From: Pseudomonas putida
GTDB taxonomy: Bacteria; Pseudomonadota; Gammaproteobacteria; Pseudomonadales; Pseudomonadaceae
Reading direction: 5' to 3'
Length of the DNA: 64,000 nucleotides
Assembly (NCBI RefSeq): GCF_028682475.1
Contig: NZ_JANHLE010000007.1
Location: 1-64,000, forward strand
A program made the position numbers and the translations under genes. How positions within the stretch are numbered: the first letter of the stretch is position 1; every line of letters begins with the position of its first letter. Shown here one piece after another: positions 23,749 to 33,718 of the stretch. The notes beneath the pieces are model-generated. The model did not search any database. It was not told the origin of the DNA and saw nothing but the letters and a program-made list of their open reading frames with translations.

Positions 23749-24831
23749 TTAATATTTGACCGGTGCACTCAGGAATGGATAGCGGTATTCGGCGGGATGG
23801 CCCTGAGCGCTGAAACGGTTGAAGTCCAGCCCGTAGTCGGCCTGACCGTGGAGACTCAACCAGCGCCGGGCACGTAGCGGATCAATCAACTGCAGCACCG
23901 GCACCTGGTGATCACGCTGCCCATCCCGATCAATTGGCAGTTTCAGCGCATCATCGTGCAACAACACCATTGCCCAGCCACCGAGAGAGAAGTGCCCGCC
24001 CATCAGCACGCTGAGACGGCCGTCGATCCGCGCCTGCAGGGCTTGCGGGGAACTGTTGACGGCACTGAACAGCACATCCTTGCCTGGCGTGCGGCCGGCT
24101 TCGACAAACGCCTGCATGGCACCAAAGGCCATCTCGTCGTTGGCCGACCAGACCAGTTCGATCTTCGGGTATCGCTTCAACAGTTGCTGCGCCTGCTCGT
24201 AAGCCCGCTGCTGGCCCCAGCCGCCGTACACCACCTGACGCAAACGTACCTGCGGATGTTCGGCCAGGGCCCGGCGCATGCCCTGCTCGCGCAACTGCGC
24301 GGCGGGCGTGGTCTTGAGGCCGGAAAACGCCAGCAGCTCGACCGGCTGCTGTGCGCCTTTGCGCGCGTGCAGGGCAATCAGTTCGTTGAGCATCTGGTAG
24401 CCGGCCTGCTCATCGTTACCCACCAGGGTGCCCCGTAATGGCGGGTACTTGTCCGGATGCGCGCGAATCAACTCGGCCTGATCATGGGTCAGGCCGTTAT
24501 TGACCAGAAACAGCTTGACCCCGCTGCCCCGTGACAGGCGAATGATTTCCGGGGCCACGTACTGCTCATTGACCAGTACCAGATAATCAGGCCGCGGCTG
24601 GCCTTCAAGCACCTGGCGTGCCTGGGTCAGCGCCAGCTCCGGTCGCCGCTCGCTGTATTCGATGCGCAACTGCATGCCCAGATCCTTGGCGGCCGCCTGC
24701 ATGAAGTTCGAATAGCTGACCCAGAAGGTTTCGTTGGAATAACCCGGATTGAGAAAGACCACCGACGCGGCGTGCGCACTGGCAGCCAGCGGCAGACTCA
24801 GGCACAGGCTTTGGCACAAGGCCTTGAGCAT
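23749..24831 (-). CDS. Periplasmic sugar-binding-type protein
   Basis: A 360-residue protein with a signal peptide (about residues 1-21) and a type-I periplasmic binding fold: VVFLNPGYSNETFW at the start, LVLVNEQYVAPEI in the first domain, ELVWSANDEMAFGAMQA in the second. That last segment is the xSANDEMAxGA signature shared with RbsB-like proteins. No ABC permease or ATPase is adjacent, so it may feed a chemoreceptor or signalling protein rather than a transporter. AGGAG precedes the ATG. It is divergent from cysI. Confidence 0.85.
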   Translation of the reverse strand: MLKALCQSLCLSLPLAASAHAASVVFLNPGYSNETFWVSYSNFMQAAAKDLGMQLRIEYSERRPELALTQARQVLEGQPRPDYLVLVNEQYVAPEIIRLSRGSGVKLFLVNNGLTHDQAELIRAHPDKYPPLRGTLVGNDEQAGYQMLNELIALHARKGAQQPVELLAFSGLKTTPAAQLREQGMRRALAEHPQVRLRQVVYGGWGQQRAYEQAQQLLKRYPKIELVWSANDEMAFGAMQAFVEAGRTPGKDVLFSAVNSSPQALQARIDGRLSVLMGGHFSLGGWAMVLLHDDALKLPIDRDGQRDHQVPVLQLIDPLRARRWLSLHGQADYGLDFNRFSAQGHPAEYRYPFLSAPVKY

Positions 24832-25049
24832 GCGGATTCGCTCCTGCTATTCAAACCATTGATTATAAACACCGCAGAGGGTTGAACGGCGAAATGCCAG
24901 TCAGTCTCACTTAGTCCGAATGGTTCTTTTCATATGCAAAAACATCACTTTTGCGCATAAACGCAAACTGCTATCTTTCCTTCGCTCCGTTTAGGGAGTG
25001 CGCGGCCGTGCGCGCGATTAGCTGCAAGCAGCTTGAGAACAGGACCCCT

Positions 25050-26702
25050 ATGTACGTATACGACGAGTACGATCAGCGGATCATCGAGGACCGCGTAAAG
25101 CAGTTCCGTGATCAGACCCGCCGCTACCTGGCCGGTGAGCTGAGCGAAGAAGAGTTCCGCCCCCTGCGCCTGCAAAATGGCCTCTATATCCAACGTTTTG
25201 CCCCGATGTTGCGGGTCGCCGTGCCTTATGGCCAGCTGACGTCGCGCCAGACTCGGATGCTGGCGAAGATCGCGCGCGACTACGACAAGGGCTATGCCCA
25301 CATCAGCACCCGGCAGAACGTGCAGTACAACTGGCCTGCCCTGGAAGACATCCCGGACATCCTGGCTGAGCTGGCCACCGTGCAGATGCACGCGATCCAG
25401 ACCAGCGGCAACTGCCTGCGCAACGTCACCACCGACCAGTTCGCCGGAGTCGCTGCCGATGAAGTGATCGACCCTCGCCCATGGTGTGAGATCGTTCGCC
25501 AGTGGACCACCTTCCACCCCGAATTCGCTTACCTGCCACGCAAATTCAAAATTGCGATCAATGGCTCGAGCAGCGACCGTGCGGCCATCGAAGTACACGA
25601 TATCGGCCTGGAGCCGGTGTACAACGCCGCTGGCGAGCTGGGTTTCCGCGTTCTGGTCGGTGGCGGCCTGGGCCGTACCCCGGTGGTCGGTGCCTTCATC
25701 AATGAGTTCCTGCCGTGGCAGGACCTGCTCAGCTACCTGGACGCGATCCTGCGGGTGTACAACCGCTATGGCCGTCGCGACAACAAGTACAAGGCGCGGA
25801 TCAAGATCCTGGTCAAGGCGCTCACCCCTGAAGTGTTCGCCGAGAAGGTCGCGGCCGAAATGGTCCACCTGCGCGGCGGCAGCACCACGCTGACCGAAGC
25901 CGAAGTGCAGCGCGTGGCCAAGCACTTCGTCGACCCGGACTACAAGGCGCTGGACAACCTCGACTTCAGCGAACTCGAGCAACAGCACCCAGGCTTCGCC
26001 CGCTGGCGCACCCGCAACGTCCTGGCGCACAAGAAGCCTGGCTACGTTGCCGTGACCCTGTCGCTCAAGCCTACCGGCGTCGCCCCTGGCGACCTGACCG
26101 ACAAACAGCTCGATGCCGTCGCCGATCTTGCCGAGCGCTACAGCTTCGGCCAGCTGCGTACCTCCCACGAGCAGAACATCATCCTCGCCGATGTCGAGCA
26201 GAGCCAGCTGCACGCCCTGTGGCTGGAGTTGCGTGAAAACGGTTTCGCCACGCCGAACATCGGCCTGCTGACCGACATCATCTGCTGCCCGGGCGGCGAT
26301 TTCTGCTCGCTGGCCAACGCCAAGTCGATCCCGATTGCCGAGTCCATCCAGCGCCGTTTCGACGACCTGGACTACCTGTTCGACATCGGCGAACTGGACC
26401 TGAACATCTCCGGCTGCATGAACGCCTGTGGTCACCACCACGTTGGCCACATCGGCATTCTCGGGGTGGACAAGAAAGGCGAAGAGTTCTATCAGGTCTC
26501 CCTCGGTGGCAGCGCCAGCCGCGACGCCAGCCTGGGCAAGATCCTCGGCCCTTCGTTTGCCCAGGACGACATGCCGGATGTGATCGAGAAGCTGATCGAC
26601 GTCTACGTTGAAAAACGCACCGAAGACGAGCGCTTCATCGACACCTACCAGCGTATTGGCATCGACCCTTTCAAGGAACGCGTCTATGCAGCGAATCATT
26701 AA
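25050..26702 (+). CDS. cysI: Sulfite/nitrite reductase hemoprotein (CysI-type)
   Basis: A 550-residue siroheme/[4Fe-4S] reductase that makes sulfide from sulfite in assimilation. Cluster and siroheme cysteines are visible in ICCPGGDFCSLANAK (about residues 410-422) and ISGCMNACGHHH (about 452-463). Both duplicated ferredoxin-like halves are present. The start is the ATG at 25050 (MYVYDEYDQ); an earlier in-frame start would add 33 poorly conserved residues. Its 3' end overlaps the DUF934 gene by 17 bases. The 218-base gap upstream is shared with the divergent binding-protein gene and contains a small GCTGCAAGCAGC hairpin; a CysB site is likely but not identifiable by eye. Confidence 0.94.
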   Translation: MYVYDEYDQRIIEDRVKQFRDQTRRYLAGELSEEEFRPLRLQNGLYIQRFAPMLRVAVPYGQLTSRQTRMLAKIARDYDKGYAHISTRQNVQYNWPALEDIPDILAELATVQMHAIQTSGNCLRNVTTDQFAGVAADEVIDPRPWCEIVRQWTTFHPEFAYLPRKFKIAINGSSSDRAAIEVHDIGLEPVYNAAGELGFRVLVGGGLGRTPVVGAFINEFLPWQDLLSYLDAILRVYNRYGRRDNKYKARIKILVKALTPEVFAEKVAAEMVHLRGGSTTLTEAEVQRVAKHFVDPDYKALDNLDFSELEQQHPGFARWRTRNVLAHKKPGYVAVTLSLKPTGVAPGDLTDKQLDAVADLAERYSFGQLRTSHEQNIILADVEQSQLHALWLELRENGFATPNIGLLTDIICCPGGDFCSLANAKSIPIAESIQRRFDDLDYLFDIGELDLNISGCMNACGHHHVGHIGILGVDKKGEEFYQVSLGGSASRDASLGKILGPSFAQDDMPDVIEKLIDVYVEKRTEDERFIDTYQRIGIDPFKERVYAANH

Positions 26703-27180
26703 GAACAACGAAATCGTCGACGAAACCTGGCACCTGCTGCCCAAGGACTTCAACATTGACGAGGTGACCAACTGCGACGACTACATCGTGCCGCTGCAGT
26801 TGTGGCGTGAACACGGCCATATGCTCAAGGCCCGCGACGGCGGTCTGGGTGTATGGCTGGACGCCGACGAAGAGGCCGAAGAGATCGGCCACGTTGCCAA
26901 CGAGTTCCAGGTCATTGCCTTGAACTTCCCGGCGTTCACTGACGGGCGCAACTACTCCAATGCGCGTCTGCTGCGTGATCGCTACAAGTTCACCGGCGAG
27001 CTGCGCGCCATTGGCGACGTGCTGCGCGACCAGCTGTTCTACATGAAGCGCTGCGGTTTCGACGCCTTCGCCCTGCGTGCCGACAAGGACCCGGTTGAAG
27101 CACTGGAAAGCCTCAAGGACTTCTCGGTGACCTACCAGGCTGCAACCGACGAACCGCAACCGCTGTTCCGTCGCCGTTGA
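26686..27180 (+). CDS. DUF934 protein, sulfite-reductase partner
   Basis: A 164-residue protein beginning MQRIIKNNEIVDETWHLLP, the DUF934 pattern, with FPAFTDGRNYSNARLLRDRY in the centre. The gene overlaps the cysI end by 17 bases, a strong sign of translational coupling. Family members accompany CysI-type reductases in many proteobacteria and are thought to help the enzyme or its electron supply, but the biochemical role is not established. A strong terminator follows immediately. Confidence 0.92.
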   Translation: MQRIIKNNEIVDETWHLLPKDFNIDEVTNCDDYIVPLQLWREHGHMLKARDGGLGVWLDADEEAEEIGHVANEFQVIALNFPAFTDGRNYSNARLLRDRYKFTGELRAIGDVLRDQLFYMKRCGFDAFALRADKDPVEALESLKDFSVTYQAATDEPQPLFRRR

Positions 27181-27182
27181 AC

Positions 27183-27212
27183 AAACAAGGCCCCGCATGC
27201 GGGGCCTTGTTT
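27183..27212. terminator. Strong bidirectional terminator
   Basis: A perfect 30-base palindrome centred on GCATGC (AACAAGGCCCCGC / GCGGGGCCTTGTT), starting 2 bases after the DUF934 stop and 12 bases before the NEL-protein stop. It serves both convergent genes. Confidence 0.9.
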
Positions 27213-27224
27213 ATTTGTCACACC

Positions 27225-30200
27225 TCAGGCCTGAGCCTCTTCAGCCTGGGTCAACCTTAGCAACAGCGCGTTCTCAGCCTCTTCTCTGGCGCTTTTCAGC
27301 GCGTCGCTCTCCTGCTTGTACTGTCCACCGTTGATTTCAATCTTTCGAAACGCACCCTCTGCGTCGATCGGCTCTGCACCCAATGCTGTACGCAAGAACG
27401 CCAACACCTCGCCATCGAGCATTTCAGGGCCCTTATCGGACACACCAGCGCAGAAGTCCAGGTACTCCTGACCCTCGGCCCACCTGTCCCGGAAACTATC
27501 GAATTGCGACACGTAACGCTGCTCCAGGTAACGCGTCCAATTGATATCCTCGACCATCCATGCTTGCCGGTTTGCGACCGTATCACGCGCCAAGACTGCA
27601 CTTTTAACCCGCTGTACCGTCTGCGGCGACAGATTGGCAGTGGTCTCATAAAGCATGCCGCTGGAAGGCTCTGGGTAATCCAGCTCACTCGCCAGCTGCT
27701 GGCGCAAGGCCAGTCGAATTTCGATGTCATCGACTTCGTCACGCCTCAACAGGGCATCAGTGATGTCATCCAGCGGATCCAGCGGGGTCAGCGCACTGTT
27801 CGCCCTCAAGGCTTGACGCCGCTGCTTGCGGGCCAATGACAGTACATCGGCCATGCGCTGGACTTCATGGCGACGAAACAACTGTTTGTACAATCCCAAC
27901 AGCTCGGTACTGCGCTCAGCGGTGACGGCTTCCTGACTACGTTGAAACCCCAGCACTGCGATTTCCAGGGCGCTGAAAGCATCGGCACCGGCATCGCCAC
28001 AAGTGACCGGAAAAGCTTCGGCGATTTCGAGCAGTTCCATTCGTAGCTGCTGGTGCTGCGAGGCAAGCTGGAGCATTGACCATACCCGCTTGCGCACATC
28101 CGCCCCATTGCGTTGAAACTCCCTGGACAAGGCCAGCCGGTCAAGCATGTCACGCAGTGCCTGGTGCCCGTTATCCTTGAACAGATCATGCCAGAGCTCG
28201 CGTTGTGCCTGGGTTGCACCCCGCAGCCAGGGGTCGCCAGGTAGTCCTGGCAGGGCCGCTTCAGCTTCGAACTCTACCCCGATCACATCCAGGCGCGCGA
28301 TGCTCTCAGCGTCCAGTGGGTTGTAGGAAATGTCCAGCCCCTGCGTAGCATGTGTATTGGCCTGCAGCCCAGCGCCAAAGCGCGTAGCGGCCAGGTCCGG
28401 CAATTGCGTGATCCGATTTTGGCTCAGGCTGACGATACGCAACGGGTAGGGGTCCAGGTTCATCAGGGTGGTCAGTCCGTCCGGCCATTCACTTAATTGG
28501 CAATTAATGAGTTCCAGTTCTTGCAACCGGATCAGATTGCCCAGTTCAGGCGCCCGCCCCAAGGTGTTGCTACTCAAGCGCAAACGCTGCAACCGGTCAA
28601 AGCTTGAGAAGACCTGGGCACCGGCTTCATCCAGCGCCAGCCTGGTACTGCTCAAGTCCAGATCCTGCAGGGGTAATCGGGCCAGGACTTGCAGATCATT
28701 GCTACTCAAACCCACTTGATTGAAGCGCAAGTTCAGTCGGGTCAATCCAGGCAATCGGCTTAGCGTTTCCAGCGCCGCGGTGGGGATATTGGTTAACTGA
28801 TTGCTTTGCAAGCTCAGTGACCGCAGGCGGGTTAATGGCTGCAACGTATCAAACATGGTATCGCTGCTGTTCAGGCCAATCGCGTCCAAATCCAGATCTT
28901 GCAAGTCAGTCAATGCAGTGAGCTCAGGCGGTATGCTACCCAGCGGGTTGCCCTGCAACGACAGGCTTTGCAGCCTGGGAAAACACCGCAGAAAACCGCT
29001 GGGCACTTCGCTCAAGCCCATGTCGGCCACCGTCAGGCTTCGAATGTGCTCGAAACGCGCCGTCAGCAAAGGTAGAGACCCGCTGTTACGCGCAAATAAA
29101 CTCAGCCGCAAGCTCGAACGATCGCCTATTCGGCGCCAGGCGTCTATCAGACTGCTACGGACTTCGTTGCGAGCAAATCTGACAATCATGTTGCGGCCGG
29201 AGCCTGCCCACTGTTCAAGAGTTTGCTCGAGCATTGCGAATTCGGCCTCTAACCTGAACAGGCCGTCCGCCAACGTCTGATTCTCGCTCAGCAACTGCAC
29301 TTTCATTGCCTCAAGCTCTTCCCAGCTCAACGTCGGGAACAAGGCGTTGAGCCGGGCATCAATTGACGATGTTGTCGACCCCATCCCACCCAGGGGATAC
29401 CCGACACGGCCATCAGCCAAGCGCAACGGTGTGCGAAACCACGGCTTTATTGGCTGCTGCCCGAGTAATCTGGCCGCCCTAGCACGATCCTCCACAGCAA
29501 GCGAATACAATGCGGTGCGCAACGTTTGTACAGCATGGATGTCGAGCCTCAACGCCCTGCGCTCGCTATCGGGTAGAGCCCTGAGCAGGGAGACGATAAC
29601 CTCCTGATGCTTGCTCAGTTCGAGCCCTTGGGCGTCGTAGGCGGTGTATCGCCCAGCCTGGCGCACCAGCGTCTTAAGCTCGCCCCCAGGTTTTCCGGCA
29701 CTGGCCAGCAAGCGCCCGGACAACCTGTCCTCGCGCATCTCCAGGTAAACCGTGTCGGTCCAGCCCGGCAGTTTCGTCAACAGTCCCACGGCCAGGCGAT
29801 CGCTGTCCAGGTTCGCCAGCGTGGCTTGATGCACACCCTGTATCGCCTGATTCAACACAATCTGGCGTTGGTAGACACGCGCCTCCTCGGCCAGACGCAA
29901 AGGCACCCGGCCATCACTGGCCTGCAATTGCAAGCGCTCAGCGGCGTTAGCAGCCTCTACGATCTCTCGTGCAGCAGCGTCAGTCAGCTTCGGAAAGTCG
30001 CGCATCAGACGTTGCTGCTCAATGGAATGAGACGGACGTTGATGCTCGTACAAAATTTTGAAGATATTGGCGCGGCGCATTACCGCGCGTTCTGCAATCA
30101 GTGCACGTAACACCTCCAGGCGCTTATCCGTCTCGACACTGGATCCGAACAATTGGAGGGCTTCGGTCTCGGTCAGGTCCGCCAACACCTTTTCGGCCAG

Positions 30201-32432
30201 TTTGTTGGCATACAGCTCTTTTTCCGATAGACGAATGACGCGGCCACTGGGCCAGCGTTCGGCACCATAGCGAACAGGCGCTCTGCTCGACATGCTTTCG
30301 TCGTAAACCTCAATGATCCGCTGCGGCCACCGAGGCAACTCCTGGCCCAGGCTGGGAGCCAACCCCAACCCCTGTACGTCGCCTGTTCCCTCCCCCAAGG
30401 CGTTGATCAACCGGGTGACCTGGCGGTCTACCCGAAAGCGCTGCAAAGTTTCCTTCAGCAACGGCGGCACGGGTAGTTGCTCCAAGTGCATACGCCGCAG
30501 CACCGCGTCGTCGATACCACTGATCTGCACGGCGTGTTCAAGCACCTCATCAGGTAATCCCTCTGCCGTGGCGCCAATGCGGCTGAGCAGCTTTTCATGG
30601 CTCCATTGCATCGGTAGCTCACCGACGGCTTGCCAGGTGCCTTCCTGGTTATGCTTGAGGGCTGGCTGGTACGCTTCGGGGTCATCCGGGTGACGGACCG
30701 ACCAAGCACCGTCAGTGCCCTCGAACACTTCGAAGACCTGCCCGTCGATGCGGATGTAGGACTTGCCATCAAGGTAGTGCAAGCCCTTTTCATCCGGGAC
30801 GCTGTTACCCAGATCGACATCGCGTGCATAGGCTGCCAGGTCCGGTTTCCACAAGCGCTGCTCACCGTTGGGCAGGGTGACACGTACCAAACTGTCTACA
30901 CGTTCGCTCGCCTGCAACGGCGCCGCAGCATGAGTGACGAGACCCAGACCGGCAGCCAGGGCGACATTCAATATCACCGACTCGAAATGCTCCAGCGCCT
31001 CATCCCGTTCACCCGCTTCCCAGGCATGGGCGCCGTCGATGATTTCTTTGACCAGTTGTCCACCTGCCACTACCGCCATCACCGCACCAAGCGCAGGCAC
31101 AAAGAACGCAGCGGCGTTGAGCAGATTGAAACCGATGCTTTCCCAGTAAGCCAGGCGCCGCTTCTTCGCAGCCTCATCCACGTCTGCACTGGGCACGGCA
31201 AAGTCGCGCGCATTAGCCTTGATTCGCTTTAGCTGCTGGTCTTGTACATAGCCAAATAACTCACCTTCAATCGCCGCATCACGCAGGTGCAGATTGGCCC
31301 TGGGATTGAGCTGGCCACCCGCATCGAGGCTCCTGTCATAAAGCGCCTCATTGAGCAGCTTGAAGAAATGTTCTTGCTCGTGCCTGGGCACAAAGGTACG
31401 AAACAGCTCCAGGTACGTGGACGTCAGCAGGTTAACCCGCAGGTCCTGCTTGAACGCTGCCACTGAGGCGTACTCTTTCAGCGGATACAACGGTGCACCT
31501 GGCAAATAGACGACAATCGGCTCCACTTCATCGCTGGTAATCCTGTTGGCGCTGAACACCAGAACGCCATCCAGCGCTGACTGGAACATGCTCAGTGATT
31601 GGCAGATGACAGGCTTGCCATGCAGAAGCGGTGCACGCTCCCCTTTTAGCAAGCCGTCGAACATCTGCTGAACCGAGGCTGAGATTTCACCCTTCATCAG
31701 CGCCGTTTGTGCCACAAGACGCAAATTATCTTTGTAGGCATTGATCAACAAAGTGCGAAGGGCATCTGCAGACGTGGGGTTCTCGAATACTTCGCTCAAG
31801 TGCGTCTGATACTTGCCGCCCAGATCCAGCTCATGACACAACGTGGCAAAGCGTGCGGGGTCGATGTCCAGCTTGCTGGTATAGCGGTATTGAAAACGCG
31901 GGTAAGCACCTGCCTGCCCCGGGGCCAGCTCCAGCACAAAGTCCCCCTTGGCAGCCAAGGCACTACCCGGCAGAAATTCGCTATCCGCGGCAAAGTTCTG
32001 CATTGCCGCCTGGAGCAAACTTTGCTGGCGTGGCTTGATCCTGAGCATGCTGCCCAGCATTACGGACTCTTGATGGATTTCCACCAGCTCGGTCAAAGCA
32101 ACATCGAGCTCGACATTCAGATCGGCTTTCAGCTTGGCCTTGAGCAAAGGCTCGGCAAAACCAGCCAGCCCCAGAAAATTCTTCAAGGCCTTGGCCAGGG
32201 CCTGGGCTGAATTTCGGCTGCTTTGCTGGGCATCAAGCAGCGCCTGACGGGCTTCTTTGCTGGCATCAAAGAACCAGGCGCTAGAGCCGGACGGATGCAA
32301 CTGGGCCGGGCGCAGACTCTTGCGCCAACGTTTGAGGTCGTCAGCGCTGGCATATTTGAGCCAATCCGGCAGGCGATCGAGTAAAAAGCGGCCATGCAGG
32401 CCAGGGACCGAGATCGATTGAGAGATCAACAT
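27225..32432 (-). CDS. Large LRR protein with NEL-type E3 ubiquitin ligase domain
   Basis: A 1735-residue protein of the IpaH/SspH-related family found in pseudomonads. Residues about 1-1100 match the architecture of the dermonecrotic-toxin-like (DUF6543-type) N-terminus, with a hydrophobic helix near 440-465 (FNLLNAAAFFVPALGAVMAVVAGG). Leucine-rich repeats span about 1125-1380 (repeats such as LQSLSLQGNPLGSIP, LRSLSLQSNQLTNIP). The NEL domain follows to the C-terminus; Cys1478 in VTCGDAGADAF fits the catalytic CxD motif. NEL enzymes ubiquitinate eukaryotic proteins, so this is a candidate host-directed effector, though no secretion system lies nearby and no N-terminal signal is obvious. AGGAA lies 8 bases before the ATG, inside a hairpin. 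It is convergent with the sulfite reductase pair. Confidence 0.86.
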   Translation of the reverse strand: MLISQSISVPGLHGRFLLDRLPDWLKYASADDLKRWRKSLRPAQLHPSGSSAWFFDASKEARQALLDAQQSSRNSAQALAKALKNFLGLAGFAEPLLKAKLKADLNVELDVALTELVEIHQESVMLGSMLRIKPRQQSLLQAAMQNFAADSEFLPGSALAAKGDFVLELAPGQAGAYPRFQYRYTSKLDIDPARFATLCHELDLGGKYQTHLSEVFENPTSADALRTLLINAYKDNLRLVAQTALMKGEISASVQQMFDGLLKGERAPLLHGKPVICQSLSMFQSALDGVLVFSANRITSDEVEPIVVYLPGAPLYPLKEYASVAAFKQDLRVNLLTSTYLELFRTFVPRHEQEHFFKLLNEALYDRSLDAGGQLNPRANLHLRDAAIEGELFGYVQDQQLKRIKANARDFAVPSADVDEAAKKRRLAYWESIGFNLLNAAAFFVPALGAVMAVVAGGQLVKEIIDGAHAWEAGERDEALEHFESVILNVALAAGLGLVTHAAAPLQASERVDSLVRVTLPNGEQRLWKPDLAAYARDVDLGNSVPDEKGLHYLDGKSYIRIDGQVFEVFEGTDGAWSVRHPDDPEAYQPALKHNQEGTWQAVGELPMQWSHEKLLSRIGATAEGLPDEVLEHAVQISGIDDAVLRRMHLEQLPVPPLLKETLQRFRVDRQVTRLINALGEGTGDVQGLGLAPSLGQELPRWPQRIIEVYDESMSSRAPVRYGAERWPSGRVIRLSEKELYANKLAEKVLADLTETEALQLFGSSVETDKRLEVLRALIAERAVMRRANIFKILYEHQRPSHSIEQQRLMRDFPKLTDAAAREIVEAANAAERLQLQASDGRVPLRLAEEARVYQRQIVLNQAIQGVHQATLANLDSDRLAVGLLTKLPGWTDTVYLEMREDRLSGRLLASAGKPGGELKTLVRQAGRYTAYDAQGLELSKHQEVIVSLLRALPDSERRALRLDIHAVQTLRTALYSLAVEDRARAARLLGQQPIKPWFRTPLRLADGRVGYPLGGMGSTTSSIDARLNALFPTLSWEELEAMKVQLLSENQTLADGLFRLEAEFAMLEQTLEQWAGSGRNMIVRFARNEVRSSLIDAWRRIGDRSSLRLSLFARNSGSLPLLTARFEHIRSLTVADMGLSEVPSGFLRCFPRLQSLSLQGNPLGSIPPELTALTDLQDLDLDAIGLNSSDTMFDTLQPLTRLRSLSLQSNQLTNIPTAALETLSRLPGLTRLNLRFNQVGLSSNDLQVLARLPLQDLDLSSTRLALDEAGAQVFSSFDRLQRLRLSSNTLGRAPELGNLIRLQELELINCQLSEWPDGLTTLMNLDPYPLRIVSLSQNRITQLPDLAATRFGAGLQANTHATQGLDISYNPLDAESIARLDVIGVEFEAEAALPGLPGDPWLRGATQAQRELWHDLFKDNGHQALRDMLDRLALSREFQRNGADVRKRVWSMLQLASQHQQLRMELLEIAEAFPVTCGDAGADAFSALEIAVLGFQRSQEAVTAERSTELLGLYKQLFRRHEVQRMADVLSLARKQRRQALRANSALTPLDPLDDITDALLRRDEVDDIEIRLALRQQLASELDYPEPSSGMLYETTANLSPQTVQRVKSAVLARDTVANRQAWMVEDINWTRYLEQRYVSQFDSFRDRWAEGQEYLDFCAGVSDKGPEMLDGEVLAFLRTALGAEPIDAEGAFRKIEINGGQYKQESDALKSAREEAENALLLRLTQAEEAQA

Positions 32433-32440
32433 AGGGGGAA

Positions 32441-32468
32441 TTCCTGTGGTCAGTTGGACCCACAGGAA
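32441..32468 (-). promoter_or_regulatory. Leader hairpin covering the ribosome-binding site of the NEL gene
   Basis: Perfect 9-bp arms TTCCTGTGG / CCACAGGAA with a 10-base loop. On the minus strand the 3' arm contains AGGAA, the ribosome-binding site eight bases before the ATG at 32432, so the folded mRNA would hide it. Confidence 0.5.
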
Positions 32469-32504
32469 ATCCGACTCGCCCTATGCTGCGGTGTTACATA
32501 TTGC

Positions 32505-33521
32505 TCAGCGCCATTGGCCGAGCTTGCTCCAGAGCCCGAGCAATGTGCTTTCGATCGAACCGCTGGCCGCCAGCCCTACCCGCTCCTGCAGGCTTTTGCG
32601 TTCGGCATAGTGCAAGTGGTACAGGTTCGACTCACGTGCACGGTCGCCCAGGTACTCGTCACTGGTCTTGAGCTCGTCGACCAGTTGCTTGTTCAGCGCG
32701 GCAACGCCCAACCAGACCTCGCCAGTAGCGACATCGTCAATATGCAGCTGCGGGCGGTAGCGCGAGACGAAGTCTTTGAACAACTGATGGGTGACATCCA
32801 GGTCTTCCTGGAACTTTTCCCGGCCCTTCTCGGTGTTTTCGCCAAACACGGTGACGGTTCGTTTGTATTCACCCGCAGTGAACACTTCGAAATCGACGTC
32901 ATGTTTTTTCAGCAGGCGGTTGACGTTAGGCAACTGCGCCACCACACCGATCGAACCGAGAATGGCAAAGGGTGCACTGATGATCTTGTCGCCGATGCAA
33001 GCCATCATGTAGCCACCGCTGGCTGCGACCTTGTCGATACAGATCGTCAGCGGAATACCCGCCTGGCGAATACGCGCCAGCTGCGAAGAGGCCAGACCGT
33101 AGCTGTGAACCATGCCGCCGCCGCTCTCCAGGCGCAGCACCACTTCATCGCGCGGCGTCGCCAGGCTCAGCACGGCGGTGATTTCGTGACGCAGGCTTTC
33201 AGTGGCTGAAGCCTTGATGTCACCGTCAAAATCGAGGACGAAGACCCGGGGTTTGTCTTCGGGGGTTTTCTTCTGCTGCTTTTGCGCCTTGGCCTGCTGC
33301 TTGCGCAGGGCCTTGAGCTGGGCCTTGTCCAGCAGGCTGCTTTCCAGGCGCTCACGCAAGTCCTTGTAGAACTCGTTGAGCTTGTCGACATGCAACTGGC
33401 CGCCTGCTTTGCGCCGGCCTTTGCCGCGCAACCCGGCAATCGCCGAAAGAACGACCAGAATCGCGATCACCAGGGTCGCGGTCTTGGCGAGAAAGCTTGC
33501 GTACTCTGCAAGAAACTCCAC
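32505..33521 (-). CDS. sohB: Protease SohB (S49 family)
   Basis: A 338-residue inner-membrane-anchored periplasmic serine protease related to SppA. There is an N-terminal membrane segment (residues about 15-30), a charged coiled stretch rich in K/Q (residues 60-90), then the S49 domain with the nucleophile Ser168 in VAASGGYMMA and the general-base Lys220 in AGEYKRT. Length and Ser/Lys dyad are canonical. It probably degrades membrane or periplasmic peptides. Confidence 0.95.
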   Translation of the reverse strand: MEFLAEYASFLAKTATLVIAILVVLSAIAGLRGKGRRKAGGQLHVDKLNEFYKDLRERLESSLLDKAQLKALRKQQAKAQKQQKKTPEDKPRVFVLDFDGDIKASATESLRHEITAVLSLATPRDEVVLRLESGGGMVHSYGLASSQLARIRQAGIPLTICIDKVAASGGYMMACIGDKIISAPFAILGSIGVVAQLPNVNRLLKKHDVDFEVFTAGEYKRTVTVFGENTEKGREKFQEDLDVTHQLFKDFVSRYRPQLHIDDVATGEVWLGVAALNKQLVDELKTSDEYLGDRARESNLYHLHYAERKSLQERVGLAASGSIESTLLGLWSKLGQWR

Positions 33522-33718
33522 AGTAACTCCTTAACATGCCGGCGCCCGAACGGCGCGAACCGATAGTCAAGCATACCGACGCGGCCTTGCCCCTGCCAGC
33601 GTAGGAAACGTCCAGCAATGCAGTTCAAACGCTCTTTTCAAACGCTTGTATGTTTTTTCGTTGACAGCCCGCCAGCGGCATCCTAACCTCGGCCTCATTC
33701 TTACCGCAGGCGCACGAC

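Noticed and set aside
32433..32504. Search for a hrp box upstream of the NEL gene
   Set aside because: No GGAAC-type element at the required spacing from CCAC; type III regulation is not supported by the sequence.
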